A stretch of 64,000 nucleotides of DNA. Source: Deinococcus puniceus (GTDB taxonomy: Bacteria > Deinococcota > Deinococci > Deinococcales > Deinococcaceae). The notes below the pieces were generated by a model. The model saw only the letters and a program-made list of their open reading frames with translations. It had not been told where the DNA came from and searched no databases. Location of the stretch: contig NZ_CP011387.1 in NCBI RefSeq assembly GCF_001644565.1, positions 2,278,501 through 2,342,500 of the forward strand. Reading direction: 5' to 3'. Both the position numbers and the translations under genes were made by a program. Shown here piece by piece: positions 13,933 through 23,189 of this stretch. The first letter of the stretch is position 1; every line of letters begins with the position of its first letter.

Positions 13933-16928
13933 CCTACACCCTGACTGAGCCAGCCCTGATTGAAGCTGACGTCCAAGAGTCCCACACCACACCGCCCACC
14001 GCCCACATCCCCACGTCTACCTACCGCCTGCAACTGCACCCCGGCTTCACGTTCGCGGCGGCGCGGCGGGTGCTGCCCTACCTCGCCCGCCTCGGCATCA
14101 CCGACCTGTACCTGTCGCCCGTGTGGACAAGTGCCCCCGGCAGCACGCACGGCTACGACGTGACCGACCACGCCAGCATCAACCCGGAACTGGGCAGCGA
14201 GGCGGGCCTGCGCAAGCTGTCGGCGGCGGCGCGGGCGCTCGGTATGGGCGTGGTGGTGGACTTCGTGCCCAACCACATGGGCATTCAGGGCGGCCACAAC
14301 CGCTACTGGGAAGATGTGTTGGCGCACGGGCAGGCCAGCCGTTACGCGCACTTTTTCGATATTTCTTGGTCTCCCCTAAAACGGGCGTTGGAGGGCAAAG
14401 TGCTGCTGCCTGTGCTGGGCGACGCTTACGGGCGCGTGCTGGAACGCCGGGAGCTGAAACTGGAGCGTGACGGCGGGCGCTTTTCGTTCCGGTATTACGA
14501 GCGACGCCTGCCCATGTCGCCGCGCAGCTTGGCCGCCCTGCTGGAGCGCGTGACCGAGCATTTGCCCGCGCAAACCGCCCCCGCCATTCGCGGCGAACTG
14601 GCGAGTATTGCCCGCAGCGTGTCCAACCTGCCGCGCTCTACCGACGCCGCCCTGACCGATGAAGACCGGGTGGGCCGCGCCCAAGAAGTGGAAGTGATGG
14701 AACGGCGACTGGCCGCGCTGGCCGAAGCGTCGGGCACCGTGCGGAAGGTACTGGACGCCGCCGTGCAGGAAGTGAACGCCGACCCGGAGCGCTTAGACCG
14801 GCTGATGCAGGAGCAGAACTACCGCCTCGCCAATTGGCGCGTGGCCTCCGAGCAGATCAATTACCGCCGTTTCTTCGACATCAACGACCTCGCGGCGCTG
14901 AGGATGGAAGACGCCCGCGTGTTCGACTGGGCACACGCCAAGCTGTTCGAACTGATTGCAGACGGCGTATTTACCGGAGTGCGGCTCGATCACACCGATG
15001 GGTTGTTCGACCCGGCGGGCTACTTCCGGGCGCTCCAGACGGGGGCGGCGCGGGCGCTGGGCGTATCAGAAGCAGAATCGACGTTGCCTCTGTCCAACTT
15101 ACAGCCTGAGCAAAAAACCCATGCTCAGGCTTCCAGTCTCCCAGAGGCATTCCGGCACCCACTCGCTCCGCTCGGCCCCGGTAGGGCAGGTGTTTTGCCG
15201 CTGTACGTGGTGGCCGAAAAAATCTTGGAACCCGGCGAGCGCCTGCCCGAAGCGTGGGCGGTTCACGGCACCAGCGGCTACGACTTTTTGGCCCAACTGA
15301 ACGGTGTTTTTGTGGAAGGAGCCAACGCCGAGGAACTGACGGCCATCTACCGCCGCTTCACGGGAGACCGCGACTCTTACGGCGAGCACCTGTACCGGGG
15401 CAAACACCTAATTCAGCGCGTGTCGTTGGCCGGAGAAGTGAACGTGCTGACCGAGCATTTGGCGGCGCTGGCCGAAGCCGACTTGCGGTACCGCGACTTT
15501 ACGCTGAGTGCCCTGCGTGACGCCATTCGGGAAGTCATCGCCAGTTTTCCGGTGTACCGCACCTATGTGCGGGCGGGCGGCGAGCGCGAACCCGGCGACA
15601 ATGCCAAAATTGACCACGCCATCCGCGACGCCAAAGCGCACACCCGGCAGGGCGGCGGGGCGGTGGATGCCAGCGTGTTCGACTTCCTGAAAGCCGTACT
15701 GACGCTGGACGCACCCGACCAGCCTACGCGGGAGGACTACGCCGACTTTGCCCTGCGCTTTCAGCAACTCACTGGCCCGGTCACGGCCAAGGGGGCCGAG
15801 GATACCGCCTTCTACCGCTACCCGCGCCTGCTGTCACTGAACGAGGTGGGCGGCGACCCGGCGCTGTTTGGCACGCCGCCCAAGTCCTTTCATGCCGCCG
15901 CCAAAGACCGGGCCGAACACTGGCCCGCCGCGATGCTGGCCCTCAGCACCCACGACACCAAACGCGGCGAAGACACCCGCGCCCGCATCAGCGTGATTTC
16001 CGAAATGCCGCAGACGTGGGCCGCGCACCTCAGCGAGTGGTCACCGCTGCTCAGGACGCTGGAAACAGACCTTGATCTGGGCCGCGCCCCCAACGCGCCC
16101 GACACCTACACGCTGCTGCAAACCGTGCTGGGAGCCTATCCGCTGGACGGCAACCTGAGCGACTTCCCAGACCGCTTGGTGGCCTACCTGCAAAAATCGG
16201 CGCGGGAAGCCAAGCTGCGAACTAGTTGGGCCAGCCCGAACGAAGATTACGAGGCGGCGCTGGAAAGCATGGTGCGCGGCCTGTTGGCGAACGAACGCTA
16301 CACCGAACGGCTCCGCGAACTGCACGCCCGCATCAGCCCGTATGGAGCGCAAAACGGCCTGAGCGCCGCACTGGTACGCCTGACCGCTCCCGGCGTGCCC
16401 GACACTTATCAGGGGGCAGAAGGCTGGAACCAAAGTTTGGTAGACCCCGACAACCGCCGCCCGGTGGATTACGCCCGCTTGGGCAAATTGCTGGGGCGAA
16501 TAGAAAAGCGGCACGGCTCGGACGGCCTGAAACTGGCGTCGGAGTTGCTGGAGAACTACGCAGATGGCGGCGTGAAACTGCTGGTCACGTGGGCCGGGTT
16601 GCAGGCCAGAACCCAGCACCCTGAGCTGTTTCAACACGGCACTTACCGCCCGATAGAAGCCGGGAAATACCTGCTTGCCTTTGCGCGGGAGTCGGTGGAT
16701 AAGGCGCGAGTGGCCGTCACCGTCGCCCCCCGCCTAAGCCTCAGCCTGACCCGCGAGAAAACGCCTTGGGCGGTGGGAGAAGTCTGGGGCAACCGCCAGC
16801 TTTCGATGCCCCGCCCCGGCACCTACGACAACCTGCTGACCGGGCAAACCGTGCGTGTACGCGGCGATAAAGTAGCGCTAGGCAAAGTGCTGGAAGATTT
16901 TCCGTTGGCGTTGTTGGTACGGCGCTGA
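13929..16928 (+). CDS. treY: Malto-oligosyltrehalose synthase TreY
   Basis: TreY isomerises the reducing-end alpha-1,4 bond of maltodextrins to alpha,alpha-1,1, producing the TreZ substrate. It starts with the family hallmark [13 protein letters not shown], followed by [19 protein letters not shown] and [23 protein letters not shown] (nucleophile) and [13 protein letters not shown] (acid/base Glu) follow, and [11 protein letters not shown] lies downstream. At 999 aa it is on the long side. Between the last two catalytic segments (about residues 378-422) is a low-similarity insert encoded by DNA with a 9-bp hairpin and repeat-like sequence. It overlaps treZ by 4 nt. Confidence 0.95.
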   Translation: MTYTLTEPALIEADVQESHTTPPTAHIPTSTYRLQLHPGFTFAAARRVLPYLARLGITDLYLSPVWTSAPGSTHGYDVTDHASINPELGSEAGLRKLSAAARALGMGVVVDFVPNHMGIQGGHNRYWEDVLAHGQASRYAHFFDISWSPLKRALEGKVLLPVLGDAYGRVLERRELKLERDGGRFSFRYYERRLPMSPRSLAALLERVTEHLPAQTAPAIRGELASIARSVSNLPRSTDAALTDEDRVGRAQEVEVMERRLAALAEASGTVRKVLDAAVQEVNADPERLDRLMQEQNYRLANWRVASEQINYRRFFDINDLAALRMEDARVFDWAHAKLFELIADGVFTGVRLDHTDGLFDPAGYFRALQTGAARALGVSEAESTLPLSNLQPEQKTHAQASSLPEAFRHPLAPLGPGRAGVLPLYVVAEKILEPGERLPEAWAVHGTSGYDFLAQLNGVFVEGANAEELTAIYRRFTGDRDSYGEHLYRGKHLIQRVSLAGEVNVLTEHLAALAEADLRYRDFTLSALRDAIREVIASFPVYRTYVRAGGEREPGDNAKIDHAIRDAKAHTRQGGGAVDASVFDFLKAVLTLDAPDQPTREDYADFALRFQQLTGPVTAKGAEDTAFYRYPRLLSLNEVGGDPALFGTPPKSFHAAAKDRAEHWPAAMLALSTHDTKRGEDTRARISVISEMPQTWAAHLSEWSPLLRTLETDLDLGRAPNAPDTYTLLQTVLGAYPLDGNLSDFPDRLVAYLQKSAREAKLRTSWASPNEDYEAALESMVRGLLANERYTERLRELHARISPYGAQNGLSAALVRLTAPGVPDTYQGAEGWNQSLVDPDNRRPVDYARLGKLLGRIEKRHGSDGLKLASELLENYADGGVKLLVTWAGLQARTQHPELFQHGTYRPIEAGKYLLAFARESVDKARVAVTVAPRLSLSLTREKTPWAVGEVWGNRQLSMPRPGTYDNLLTGQTVRVRGDKVALGKVLEDFPLALLVRR

Positions 16929-16929
16929 G

Positions 16930-17065
16930 CGGGATTCAGATTGAAAGCGCCAGAGTTGGCGCTGCAATCCGAGCGGAACGAGTAGGAAAAGTGCGGATTC
17001 CAGAATGGAGTTAGCTGTTGACGCTTTTCCAAGAGCTGACGCAGTGGCCGGAATCCGTATGGTCG
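16930..17065. repeat. Dispersed intergenic repeat, copy 2 of a pair
   Basis: Its reverse complement shares ATACGGATTCCG, CTCCATTC, CTTTTCCTACTCG and GCTCGGATTG, in that order, with 5545-5690. It fills the gap between the convergent treY and map. Confidence 0.5.
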
Positions 17066-17081
17066 CGCAAGCACAGAGCGA

Positions 17082-17825
17082 TCAGGCCGTCAGAATCAGC
17101 GGCTGACCCTTGGTGATCATCACGGTATGTTCGAAGTGGGCGGCCAACCCGCCATCCGTGGTACTCAGCGTCCAGCCGTCGCGCAAGGTGCGGACGCGGC
17201 GTGAGCGCCCGGTGGACACCATCGGTTCCACGGCGATCACTAGGCCCTCGTGCAGCTTCATTCTGTCTTGCGGACGGTAATAGTTGGGCACGTTTGGTTC
17301 CTCGTGAATGGCGCGGCCCACCCCATGCCCGAACAGTTCCCGCAGCACGGTAAAGCCCCGGCGCTTGACCTCCTGTTCCACCGCCTGACCGATGGCATGC
17401 ACGGGCCGCCCCGCTGTGGCCGCCGCCATTCCCGCCTGAAACGCCGCCTCGGTGCATTCGATCAGGCGCATGACCACGGGCGAGGCAGGCGGCACCGCCA
17501 CCGTGACCGCAGCATCGGCAAAGTAGCCGTCTACAAACGGCGTGACATCGATGCTGACCACGTCGCCAGCCGCCAGCGGGCGCTGTGTCGGTAGCCCATG
17601 CACAATGTCGTCGTTGACGCTGATGAACACGTTGACGGGGGCGTTGTAGGTCAGGCGTGGGGCGGATTTGGCCCCATGCTGCCGGAACACCTGACCCGCG
17701 AGGGCGTCGAGTTCGGCGGGGGTCACACCGGGGCAGATGGCCGCCTTCAGTGTCCGGAGCGTCTCAGCCACGACGCGGCCTGCTCGCTGCATTCCCTGCA
17801 ACTCAGCTTCGGTCTTGATCGTCAT
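17082..17825 (-). CDS. map: Methionine aminopeptidase, type I
   Basis: This enzyme removes the initiator Met from nascent proteins using a dinuclear metal centre. The 247-residue protein is a short type Ia enzyme. Metal ligands are seen in order: [18 protein letters not shown] (two Asp), [13 protein letters not shown] (His), V-E-P-M-V-S (Glu) and H-F-E-H-T-V (final Glu); the substrate His is in V-H-G-L-P. D-V-T-P-F replaces the more common D-x-G after the first ligand. The ATG at 17825 gives a normal-length protein, and TACAGT 5 nt upstream is a plausible -10; a longer start would add an unrelated 39-residue leader. Confidence 0.93.
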   Translation of the reverse strand: MTIKTEAELQGMQRAGRVVAETLRTLKAAICPGVTPAELDALAGQVFRQHGAKSAPRLTYNAPVNVFISVNDDIVHGLPTQRPLAAGDVVSIDVTPFVDGYFADAAVTVAVPPASPVVMRLIECTEAAFQAGMAAATAGRPVHAIGQAVEQEVKRRGFTVLRELFGHGVGRAIHEEPNVPNYYRPQDRMKLHEGLVIAVEPMVSTGRSRRVRTLRDGWTLSTTDGGLAAHFEHTVMITKGQPLILTA

Positions 17826-17970
17826 GCCTGACTGTAGCCTACTGGCCCTTTGGGGCGACGGCTGAGGTGCCTGTACCCCGAACCTTCCCGCCCCAAATGC
17901 AAGGACAAACTGCCCGGTCAGACTCAAGGCTGCTTCACGCATTTTGGGAACTTTTCTAGACTAAAAGCCG

Positions 17971-17976
17971 TATCTT
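17971..17976 (+). promoter_or_regulatory. -10 element, leaderless
   Basis: TATCTT, 7 nt before the ATG at 17984; no Shine-Dalgarno sequence. Confidence 0.5.
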
Positions 17977-17983
17977 AAGGCGT

Positions 17984-18670
17984 ATGCAATCCTATCCCAC
18001 TACCAAACTTCAAACGGAAAATGTTGTCCGAACCTTTATGGCCAGGACGTACTCGTGGATGACTGCCGGATTGGCGCTGACCGCCGGAGTCGCCTATTTT
18101 ACGGCCCAGAACGAAACGCTGGCGATGCAGGTCATGGGCCTGCGCCTGCCGCTGATGCTGGCGCAACTGGCCCTCGTGTTCGTGCTGGCAGGCCTCGTTC
18201 AGCGCATGAGCAGCGCCCTCGCTGGTGTGCTGTTCATGGTATACGCCGTCCTCACCGGCCTGACTTTCAGTGCCCTTTTGTTCGCCTATAGCCCCGCCGC
18301 CGTCATCAGTGCCTTTGCCACCACCGCCGGAACTTTCGCCGTCATGAGCATCATCGGCTTCACCATCAAGCGTGACCTGAGTGCCATGGGCCGCTTCTTC
18401 CTGTTCGCCATCATCGGCCTGTTCATTGCCATGATCGTGAATCTGTTCTTCGCCAGCGGTACCCTGACCCTGATCATCAGCGTGGTAGGCGTGTTGCTGT
18501 TCGCGGGCCTCACCGCCTACGACACGCAAATGCTCCGCAACATGGCCCTCAGCGGCGTCACGGGCGAAATGGCTGAGCGTGCTGCCATCAACGGGGCACT
18601 CTCCTTGTACCTCAACTTCATCAATATGTTTCTCTTCATCCTGCGCCTCACGGGTGGCAGCCGCGACTAA
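17984..18670 (+). CDS. Bax inhibitor-1/YccA family membrane protein
   Basis: This 228-residue integral membrane protein has about seven hydrophobic helices in the usual BI-1 arrangement. Family marks include [16 protein letters not shown] in the first segment, [13 protein letters not shown] in the cytoplasmic loop and the C-terminal [10 protein letters not shown] motif with the conserved Asp. Bacterial members (YetJ, YccA, YbhL) are pH-sensitive calcium-leak channels or modulators of FtsH. No partner is adjacent, so the role here is open. It is followed by a strong bidirectional terminator. Confidence 0.9.
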   Translation: MQSYPTTKLQTENVVRTFMARTYSWMTAGLALTAGVAYFTAQNETLAMQVMGLRLPLMLAQLALVFVLAGLVQRMSSALAGVLFMVYAVLTGLTFSALLFAYSPAAVISAFATTAGTFAVMSIIGFTIKRDLSAMGRFFLFAIIGLFIAMIVNLFFASGTLTLIISVVGVLLFAGLTAYDTQMLRNMALSGVTGEMAERAAINGALSLYLNFINMFLFILRLTGGSRD

Positions 18671-18687
18671 CCCCTAGCCTAGCAACC

Positions 18688-18720
18688 AAAAACGCCCCGG
18701 CCAATGCTGGGGCGTTTTTC
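18688..18720 (+). terminator. Bidirectional terminator
   Basis: The stem AACGCCCCGGC / GCTGGGGCGTT has a 4-nt loop and is flanked by AAAAA and TTTTTC. It lies between convergent genes. Confidence 0.9.
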
Positions 18721-18738
18721 TTTGGGCAGAGCAATCGT

Positions 18739-19875
18739 TTAGCGGTAGAACTCGCGGTAGTACGCCCCCTGTGCGTTCGCTTCGGCCTTCAGGCTGGCAA
18801 ACGGCAGCACTGCGGTTTCGGCACACGCTCCTACTACATGTGGCAAACTCGTCGGCGTGAGGTTCAGGCCCGCTGGCGTGAGGTGAAAGGTAAATTCGCT
18901 GCCCCGCTCGCGCAGGACGTCGCGGCATTCGGTGTCCACTTCGGCGGGCAAGTTTGCCAGATACAGCGCCTTTTGACGGGCATCAGTCAACTTGGGCCAG
19001 ATGGCAGACAAGGGCACGGCGCGGCCTGTAGCGCGGTCTAAGATCACGCCGACAGTGAAATTATCGGGATGAGCGCCGCCGCAGTAGTACCCGGCATCTT
19101 CGCGCAGGCTGACCAACTTGGCCGACGTGTACGTGATGGCCGCGTTCAGATCGTACCCTTCGGCCATGTCGCTGCTGCCCAACATAGATTTGCAGTCCAG
19201 CGCACTGACGGCGTGCCCCAGTTGTTGGTCTTGTAGGGCGGCACTGAGAGCCAGACTTGCCCCCGCCACACGCGGATAAACCACGCCCGACAGCGGCTCT
19301 CGCACCGTTTTGCCGCCCGCCTGAGCCGCCCACGCCCGGTTCAGTTTCAGGAAAGCCAGTGGGTCAGCAGTTCTCAGTTTCAGCAAGCCGGGGGAAGTGG
19401 GAAGTTTCAGCGGCATACCCATGACATTCAGGGTGGAAAGACGCACGGGCAGCTTGCCTGAGCCGTTGGCTTTGGCCCAAGTGCCCGTAAATCCAACCCC
19501 ATTGCGGTTCAGCGTCAGACAGCCTGTAACCAAGCGGCCATTCATGGGGCCGCTCCAGACTTCTTCCTGCAAAATCAGGCTCTGACCGCTGCGAAACGGG
19601 GTCAGTTCTATGTTGACGCCCCGGCGCTCGTAGTAATACCGCGCTTCGCCGCCCACGCCGTCTGCCCCCGCGCCCAGTTGCAGCACCACCGGCAAGGTAC
19701 CCACCGTTCCCCGGTAGATGGCACCCGCCTTGATGGTGGCTGCCGCCCACGCCGGAGCGCCCGCCACGCCGCCACACTCCTGCAAGTCCGCGTCTTGGGC
19801 CGCCGCGCCGGAAGCCAAGCCTGCACAGAGCAGGAAGGCCAGAGATCGGCAGCGCTTCATAGGCAAGAGTTTCAT
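18739..19875 (-). CDS. Secreted protein with RsiV/DUF3298-like C-terminal domain
   Basis: This 378-residue exported protein has a signal peptide (L-L-P-M-K-R-C-R-S-L-A-F-L-L-C-A-G-L-A) cleaved near G-A-A-A-Q. The N-terminal half is beta-rich. The C-terminal half carries the pattern Y-Y-C-G-G-A-H-P-D-N-F-T-V-G-V-I-L-D, then G-R-A-V-P-L-S-A-I-W, typical of DUF3298 (found in RsiV anti-sigma factors and many secreted proteins of unknown role). A TAGGCT -10 element 7 nt upstream supports the ATG at 19875, which also avoids overlap with the next gene. Function unknown. Confidence 0.75.
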   Translation of the reverse strand: MKLLPMKRCRSLAFLLCAGLASGAAAQDADLQECGGVAGAPAWAAATIKAGAIYRGTVGTLPVVLQLGAGADGVGGEARYYYERRGVNIELTPFRSGQSLILQEEVWSGPMNGRLVTGCLTLNRNGVGFTGTWAKANGSGKLPVRLSTLNVMGMPLKLPTSPGLLKLRTADPLAFLKLNRAWAAQAGGKTVREPLSGVVYPRVAGASLALSAALQDQQLGHAVSALDCKSMLGSSDMAEGYDLNAAITYTSAKLVSLREDAGYYCGGAHPDNFTVGVILDRATGRAVPLSAIWPKLTDARQKALYLANLPAEVDTECRDVLRERGSEFTFHLTPAGLNLTPTSLPHVVGACAETAVLPFASLKAEANAQGAYYREFYR

Positions 19876-19882
19876 TAGACCC

Positions 19883-19888
19883 AGCCTA
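19883..19888 (-). promoter_or_regulatory. -10 element, leaderless
   Basis: TAGGCT, 7 nt before the ATG at 19875. Confidence 0.5.
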
Positions 19889-19906
19889 GCGCCTGTCGTT
19901 TGCCCG

Positions 19907-20686
19907 TCAACGCCCCTCCCCCACTCCGCGCCCATCGAAGGTGGCGTTGCGGAGCATCCCGCCTACGAAAGCCCCGAACGGGGAACGGGTTTCGGCCCAG
20001 CGCACAGCGGCATCTATGTCGTAGGGCACGGCGCAGAACTCCACTGACCACGCTCCGGCCCGCCTCTCCAGCAGTGTCCAACGGGCGCGGGGATCGCCGT
20101 CGACCTGATCGCTGACGGCTCCTGCATTGACTAGCAACGTGTCGCCCACACGGGTTGCGCCGGGGCGGTGGGTGTGGCCGCAGATCACCACGCCGGCCCC
20201 CAAAGGTTCCAGTTGCGCCCGCACTTGCCGGGGGTCACGCGAGCGGTAAAAGCCCCGGCCACTTTGACCGTGCGGGCCTTCTCCCTCGTGCTGCCATTCC
20301 CAGAGCAGGCTGTGCCACGCGCTGTCGGGCGTGCCGTGACAGGCCAGCAGTTCTCCGTCTAAGGCGCGGGCGGTCAGAGGTAAAGCGGCCAAGCGTGCCA
20401 AAGCCGGGGCGGCCACTTGCCCGCTCAGCCACTCGCCAAAGGAGCGCGACAGGGCCGAGCGGCGTCCATCCGGCCAGAGTTTTTCTTCGTTGTTGCCGCG
20501 TACTTCCAGTGCCCCGGCAGAGGCGAGTTCTGCTTGCATCGCCCCTGCCCGCGCCGGGTCTGCCACGCCCTCCACCTGATCGCCCAGATTGAGGATCAGG
20601 TCAGGACTTGCCCGCCGAAGCTGCTCTAGCACGGCATCCAGCGCGAACGCATTGCCATGCACATCCGAAATGACTGCCACACGCAC
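19907..20686 (-). CDS. Metallophosphoesterase, YfcE/MJ0936-like
   Basis: This 259-residue calcineurin-like phosphoesterase has the metal-binding motifs I-S-D-V-H-G-N (residues 6-12), L-G-D-Q-V-E-G, G-N-N-E-E and C-G-H-T-H-R-P-G, and an invariant H-G-T in A-C-H-G-T-P-D. Members hydrolyse phosphodiesters, often cyclic nucleotides; the substrate here is unknown. I chose the GTG at 20686 because TAGGCT ends 6 nt before it; the in-frame GTG two codons earlier would abut the -10 directly. It is divergent from dcd, about 70 bp away. Confidence 0.88.
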   Translation of the reverse strand: MRVAVISDVHGNAFALDAVLEQLRRASPDLILNLGDQVEGVADPARAGAMQAELASAGALEVRGNNEEKLWPDGRRSALSRSFGEWLSGQVAAPALARLAALPLTARALDGELLACHGTPDSAWHSLLWEWQHEGEGPHGQSGRGFYRSRDPRQVRAQLEPLGAGVVICGHTHRPGATRVGDTLLVNAGAVSDQVDGDPRARWTLLERRAGAWSVEFCAVPYDIDAAVRWAETRSPFGAFVGGMLRNATFDGRGVGEGR

Positions 20687-20692
20687 CCGCAC

Positions 20693-20698
20693 AGCCTA
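20693..20698 (-). promoter_or_regulatory. -10 element, leaderless; decides the GTG start
   Basis: TAGGCT, 6 nt before the GTG at 20686. Confidence 0.5.
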
Positions 20699-20741
20699 GC
20701 CCGGCAGATGGCGGCTCGGAGCCTTGTTGTCTGTCACCCGC

Positions 20742-20747
20742 TACCAT
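20742..20747 (+). promoter_or_regulatory. -10 element of dcd, leaderless
   Basis: TACCAT, 7 nt before the ATG at 20755. The earlier in-frame ATG at 20746 overlaps this element and is therefore unlikely to be the start. Confidence 0.5.
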
Positions 20748-20754
20748 GACGGCC

Positions 20755-21315
20755 ATGAGCATTCTTCCCGACTGGCGCATCCGGCAACTGGCCCTAGAGG
20801 GCATGATCACGCCCTTTGAAGACCGCCTGATCCGCACTTCAGACAACGCGCAGGTCATCAGTTACGGCCTGAGTAGCTTTGGCTATGACCTACGCTGCGC
20901 CGACGAATGGAAAGTATTTACCAACGTACATAGCGCCTTGGTAGACCCCAAAAACTTTGATGACAGATCGTTCGTCGATATTCAAGCCGATGAAATTATC
21001 ATTCCGCCTAATAGCTTTGTGTTGGCAAGGTCGTTGGAATACATGAAAATTCCAGACAACGTAATGGTTGTGGCGCTGGGAAAATCGACTTACGCGCGGT
21101 GCGGCATAGTCGCCAACGTGACTCCTTTAGAACCTGGCTGGGAAGGCCATGTCACGCTGGAGTTTAGCAATACCACGCCCCTTCCCGCCAAGATGTACGC
21201 CAACGAAGGCTGTGTTCAGCTCCTCTTCTTTGAAGGCGAGCGCCCCGAAGTCACGTATGGAGACCGCAAAGGCAAATATCAGGGCCAAACAGGTGTGACC
21301 CTGCCGCGTCTTTAA
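20755..21315 (+). CDS. dcd: dCTP deaminase
   Basis: Dcd deaminates dCTP to dUTP in the route to dTTP. The 186-residue protein matches the family over its full length: D-W-R-I-R-Q-L-A at the N-terminus, [15 protein letters not shown] and the active-site segment [23 protein letters not shown], where the conserved Glu and Arg are present. The C-terminal segment Y-Q-G-Q-T-G-V closes over the nucleotide. The gene is noticeably less GC-rich in its middle (20925-21060) than its neighbours. It is followed after 4 nt by a DoxX gene, so the two are probably co-transcribed. Confidence 0.95.
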   Translation: MSILPDWRIRQLALEGMITPFEDRLIRTSDNAQVISYGLSSFGYDLRCADEWKVFTNVHSALVDPKNFDDRSFVDIQADEIIIPPNSFVLARSLEYMKIPDNVMVVALGKSTYARCGIVANVTPLEPGWEGHVTLEFSNTTPLPAKMYANEGCVQLLFFEGERPEVTYGDRKGKYQGQTGVTLPRL

Positions 21316-21319
21316 TTCC

Positions 21320-21721
21320 ATGCCATCTCTGTACAAGCAATCTCAGCCTAAGCTCACGCCTGATCTGCTGTTCTTGGCCGCCCTGTTTACATTTGCAGGC
21401 GTTATGCATTTTGTCCGGCCCGAACCCTTCGATTCCATCGTGCCAAGTTGGGTGCCGATGCCTGCGCGGACAGCCACCCTGCTCAGCGGGGCCGCCGAAA
21501 TCGCGGGCGGGCTGGGGTTGCTGCACCCGGCCACGCGCCCCGCCGCCCGCTTGGGCCTGTTGGCGCTATTACTGGCGGTGTTTCCGGCCAATCTGAATAT
21601 GGCCGTGAACGCCGAACGGTACCGCCCGTTGCCGGAATGGGCGCTGTGGCTGAGGCTGCCGTTGCAACCGTTATTGATGTGGCTGGTCTGGCGGGCAGGA
21701 CAGGGTAAAAAAGTCGGTTAG
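21320..21721 (+). CDS. DoxX-family membrane protein
   Basis: This 133-residue protein has four hydrophobic helices. The order and the motifs F-A-G-V-M-H-F-V-R-P-E-P-F in helix 1, G-A-A-E-I-A-G-G-L-G-L-L in helix 2 and F-P-A-N-L-N-M-A fit the DoxX-like family of small quinone-associated or stress-linked membrane proteins. The biochemical role is not established for most members. It begins 4 nt after dcd, with no promoter of its own visible. Confidence 0.85.
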   Translation: MPSLYKQSQPKLTPDLLFLAALFTFAGVMHFVRPEPFDSIVPSWVPMPARTATLLSGAAEIAGGLGLLHPATRPAARLGLLALLLAVFPANLNMAVNAERYRPLPEWALWLRLPLQPLLMWLVWRAGQGKKVG

Positions 21722-21776
21722 CAGCCTACTGCCCAAACGCCAGATCCCACGCAGTGTTCCAGCCTTGATCAAAGCG

Positions 21777-21816
21777 TCAACGCTACGGCCACCACGCTTT
21801 TCCCACTGACCACTCA
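21777..21816. repeat. R4-type repeat arm
   Basis: GCGTCAACGCTACGG.. leads into CTTTTCCCACTGACCACTCAC, which recurs almost exactly at 33479-33500 and, in reverse complement and diverged, at 50472-50513. Confidence 0.5.
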
Positions 21817-21822
21817 CAGAAG

Positions 21823-23022
21823 TCACAGCAACACCACGTCCACAGCCTCGCCCACCGCCACACCGCCGCCTTCCGGCACCACCACCAACGCTCCGGCTTC
21901 ACTCAGCGAGCGCAACACGCCGCTGCCTTGTTTGCCGTAGTCATGCACCTCGCCGCCCACGATATTGGCCCGCCAGAACGCCATTTTGTCGGGGATGCCG
22001 CGAAAGGGTGTGGCCGCCCGCAGCCGCAGCGTCTGCACAGGCTGTCCGGTCAGGGCGGGACGCACGATGACGTGAAACACCACGAGGCTGCTGACCGGAT
22101 TTCCCGGCAAGCCGAACACCGGAAGGCCGTTCCAGCCGCCCAGCAACGCGGGGCCACCGGGCCGCATCCTCACTTTCCAGAACGAGACGCGGCCCTGACC
22201 GATGAGTAAGTCGCGCATAAAGTCGTATTTGCCCATGCTGACGCCGCCGCTGGTGAGCAGCAGGTCTGCGCCGCCGATGCCGTCTATGGCGGCCTGAAGC
22301 GCAGCCGGACTGTCGGGCGCGTGGCCGAGCGGCGACACTTCGCAGCCGGAGTCGTGCAGCATGGCACTCAGGCCGATGCTGTTGCTGTCGTAGACCTGAC
22401 CGGGCAGCAGCGGCAAGCCGGGTTCAATCACCTCATCTCCGGTAGACAGCAGCGCCACACGCAGTTTGCGGCGCACCGGAATACGGGCGTGACCCAGCGC
22501 GGCGGCCAACGCCACACGCGGCGCAGTCAGGAGCAATCCGGCGGGCATCACCTTTTCCCCGGCGCGGAAATCGCCGCCTTCTGGCCGCACGTCGGCGGGG
22601 CTGGCGGGACGCTGAACAAGAACAGCGTCTGGGCCGTCGTCTAGTAGTTGCTCTACGGGCGCAATCGCGTCGGCTCCGGCGGGCATGGGCGCACCCGTAT
22701 AGATTCGGATGCACTGGCCGGGGCTGACCTCTCCGGCAAAAGGCACTCCGGCGCGGCTTTCCCCGGTGACTTGCAGGCGCGTGGGCGTGGACTGGGTGGC
22801 CGTCAGCGTGTCGGCGGCGCGGCAGGCGATTCCGTCCAGCGCACTCTCGGTGGCGCTGGGATGACTGACCAACGCGGCCAAAGGCTCGGCCAGCGTGCGC
22901 CCGTGCGCCTGCCCCACCCCCACCCATTCGGTTTCGGGCGGCGGAAGCAGGGCAGCCAGCATCCGGCGGGCTTCGTCCACACTGACGAACATAGGAAATT
23001 CTGGCGGGCGGGCGGCAGTCAT
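21823..23022 (-). CDS. moeA: Molybdopterin molybdotransferase MoeA
   Basis: MoeA inserts molybdate into adenylylated molybdopterin in Mo-cofactor synthesis. The 399-residue protein shows the full family layout: V-S-V-D-E-A-R-R-M-L, E-S-A-L-D-G-I-A-C-R-A (normally S-A-M-D-G-Y-A), I-Y-T-G-A-P-M-P-A-G-A-D, the MoCF core L-S-T-G-D-E-V-I-E-P-G and Y-D-S-N-S, T-S-G-G-V-S-M-G-K-Y-D, and P-V-F-G-L-P-G-N-P-V-S-S. The Leu-for-Met and Ile-for-Tyr changes in the second motif are unusual. The ATG at 23022 is supported by a TATCCT -10 element 6 nt upstream. No other moa/moe genes are nearby. Confidence 0.93.
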   Translation of the reverse strand: MTAARPPEFPMFVSVDEARRMLAALLPPPETEWVGVGQAHGRTLAEPLAALVSHPSATESALDGIACRAADTLTATQSTPTRLQVTGESRAGVPFAGEVSPGQCIRIYTGAPMPAGADAIAPVEQLLDDGPDAVLVQRPASPADVRPEGGDFRAGEKVMPAGLLLTAPRVALAAALGHARIPVRRKLRVALLSTGDEVIEPGLPLLPGQVYDSNSIGLSAMLHDSGCEVSPLGHAPDSPAALQAAIDGIGGADLLLTSGGVSMGKYDFMRDLLIGQGRVSFWKVRMRPGGPALLGGWNGLPVFGLPGNPVSSLVVFHVIVRPALTGQPVQTLRLRAATPFRGIPDKMAFWRANIVGGEVHDYGKQGSGVLRSLSEAGALVVVPEGGGVAVGEAVDVVLL

Positions 23023-23028
23023 GCGGGC

Positions 23029-23034
23029 AGGATA
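23029..23034 (-). promoter_or_regulatory. -10 element of moeA, leaderless
   Basis: TATCCT, 6 nt before the ATG at 23022. Confidence 0.5.
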
Positions 23035-23189
23035 GCGGGCCGGATTCTTAGAGGCGGTTTTTGAAGGCATTGGGCTGCAATTTCTCACGGTTCGGCCATA
23101 CGCAGCCCTGTGCTGCAACCCAGAGGGTACACTTTTGGGCAATGCCCGCAGCAAGTCGGCCAGCACATTGGCAGGGGAACGGAGAGCGC

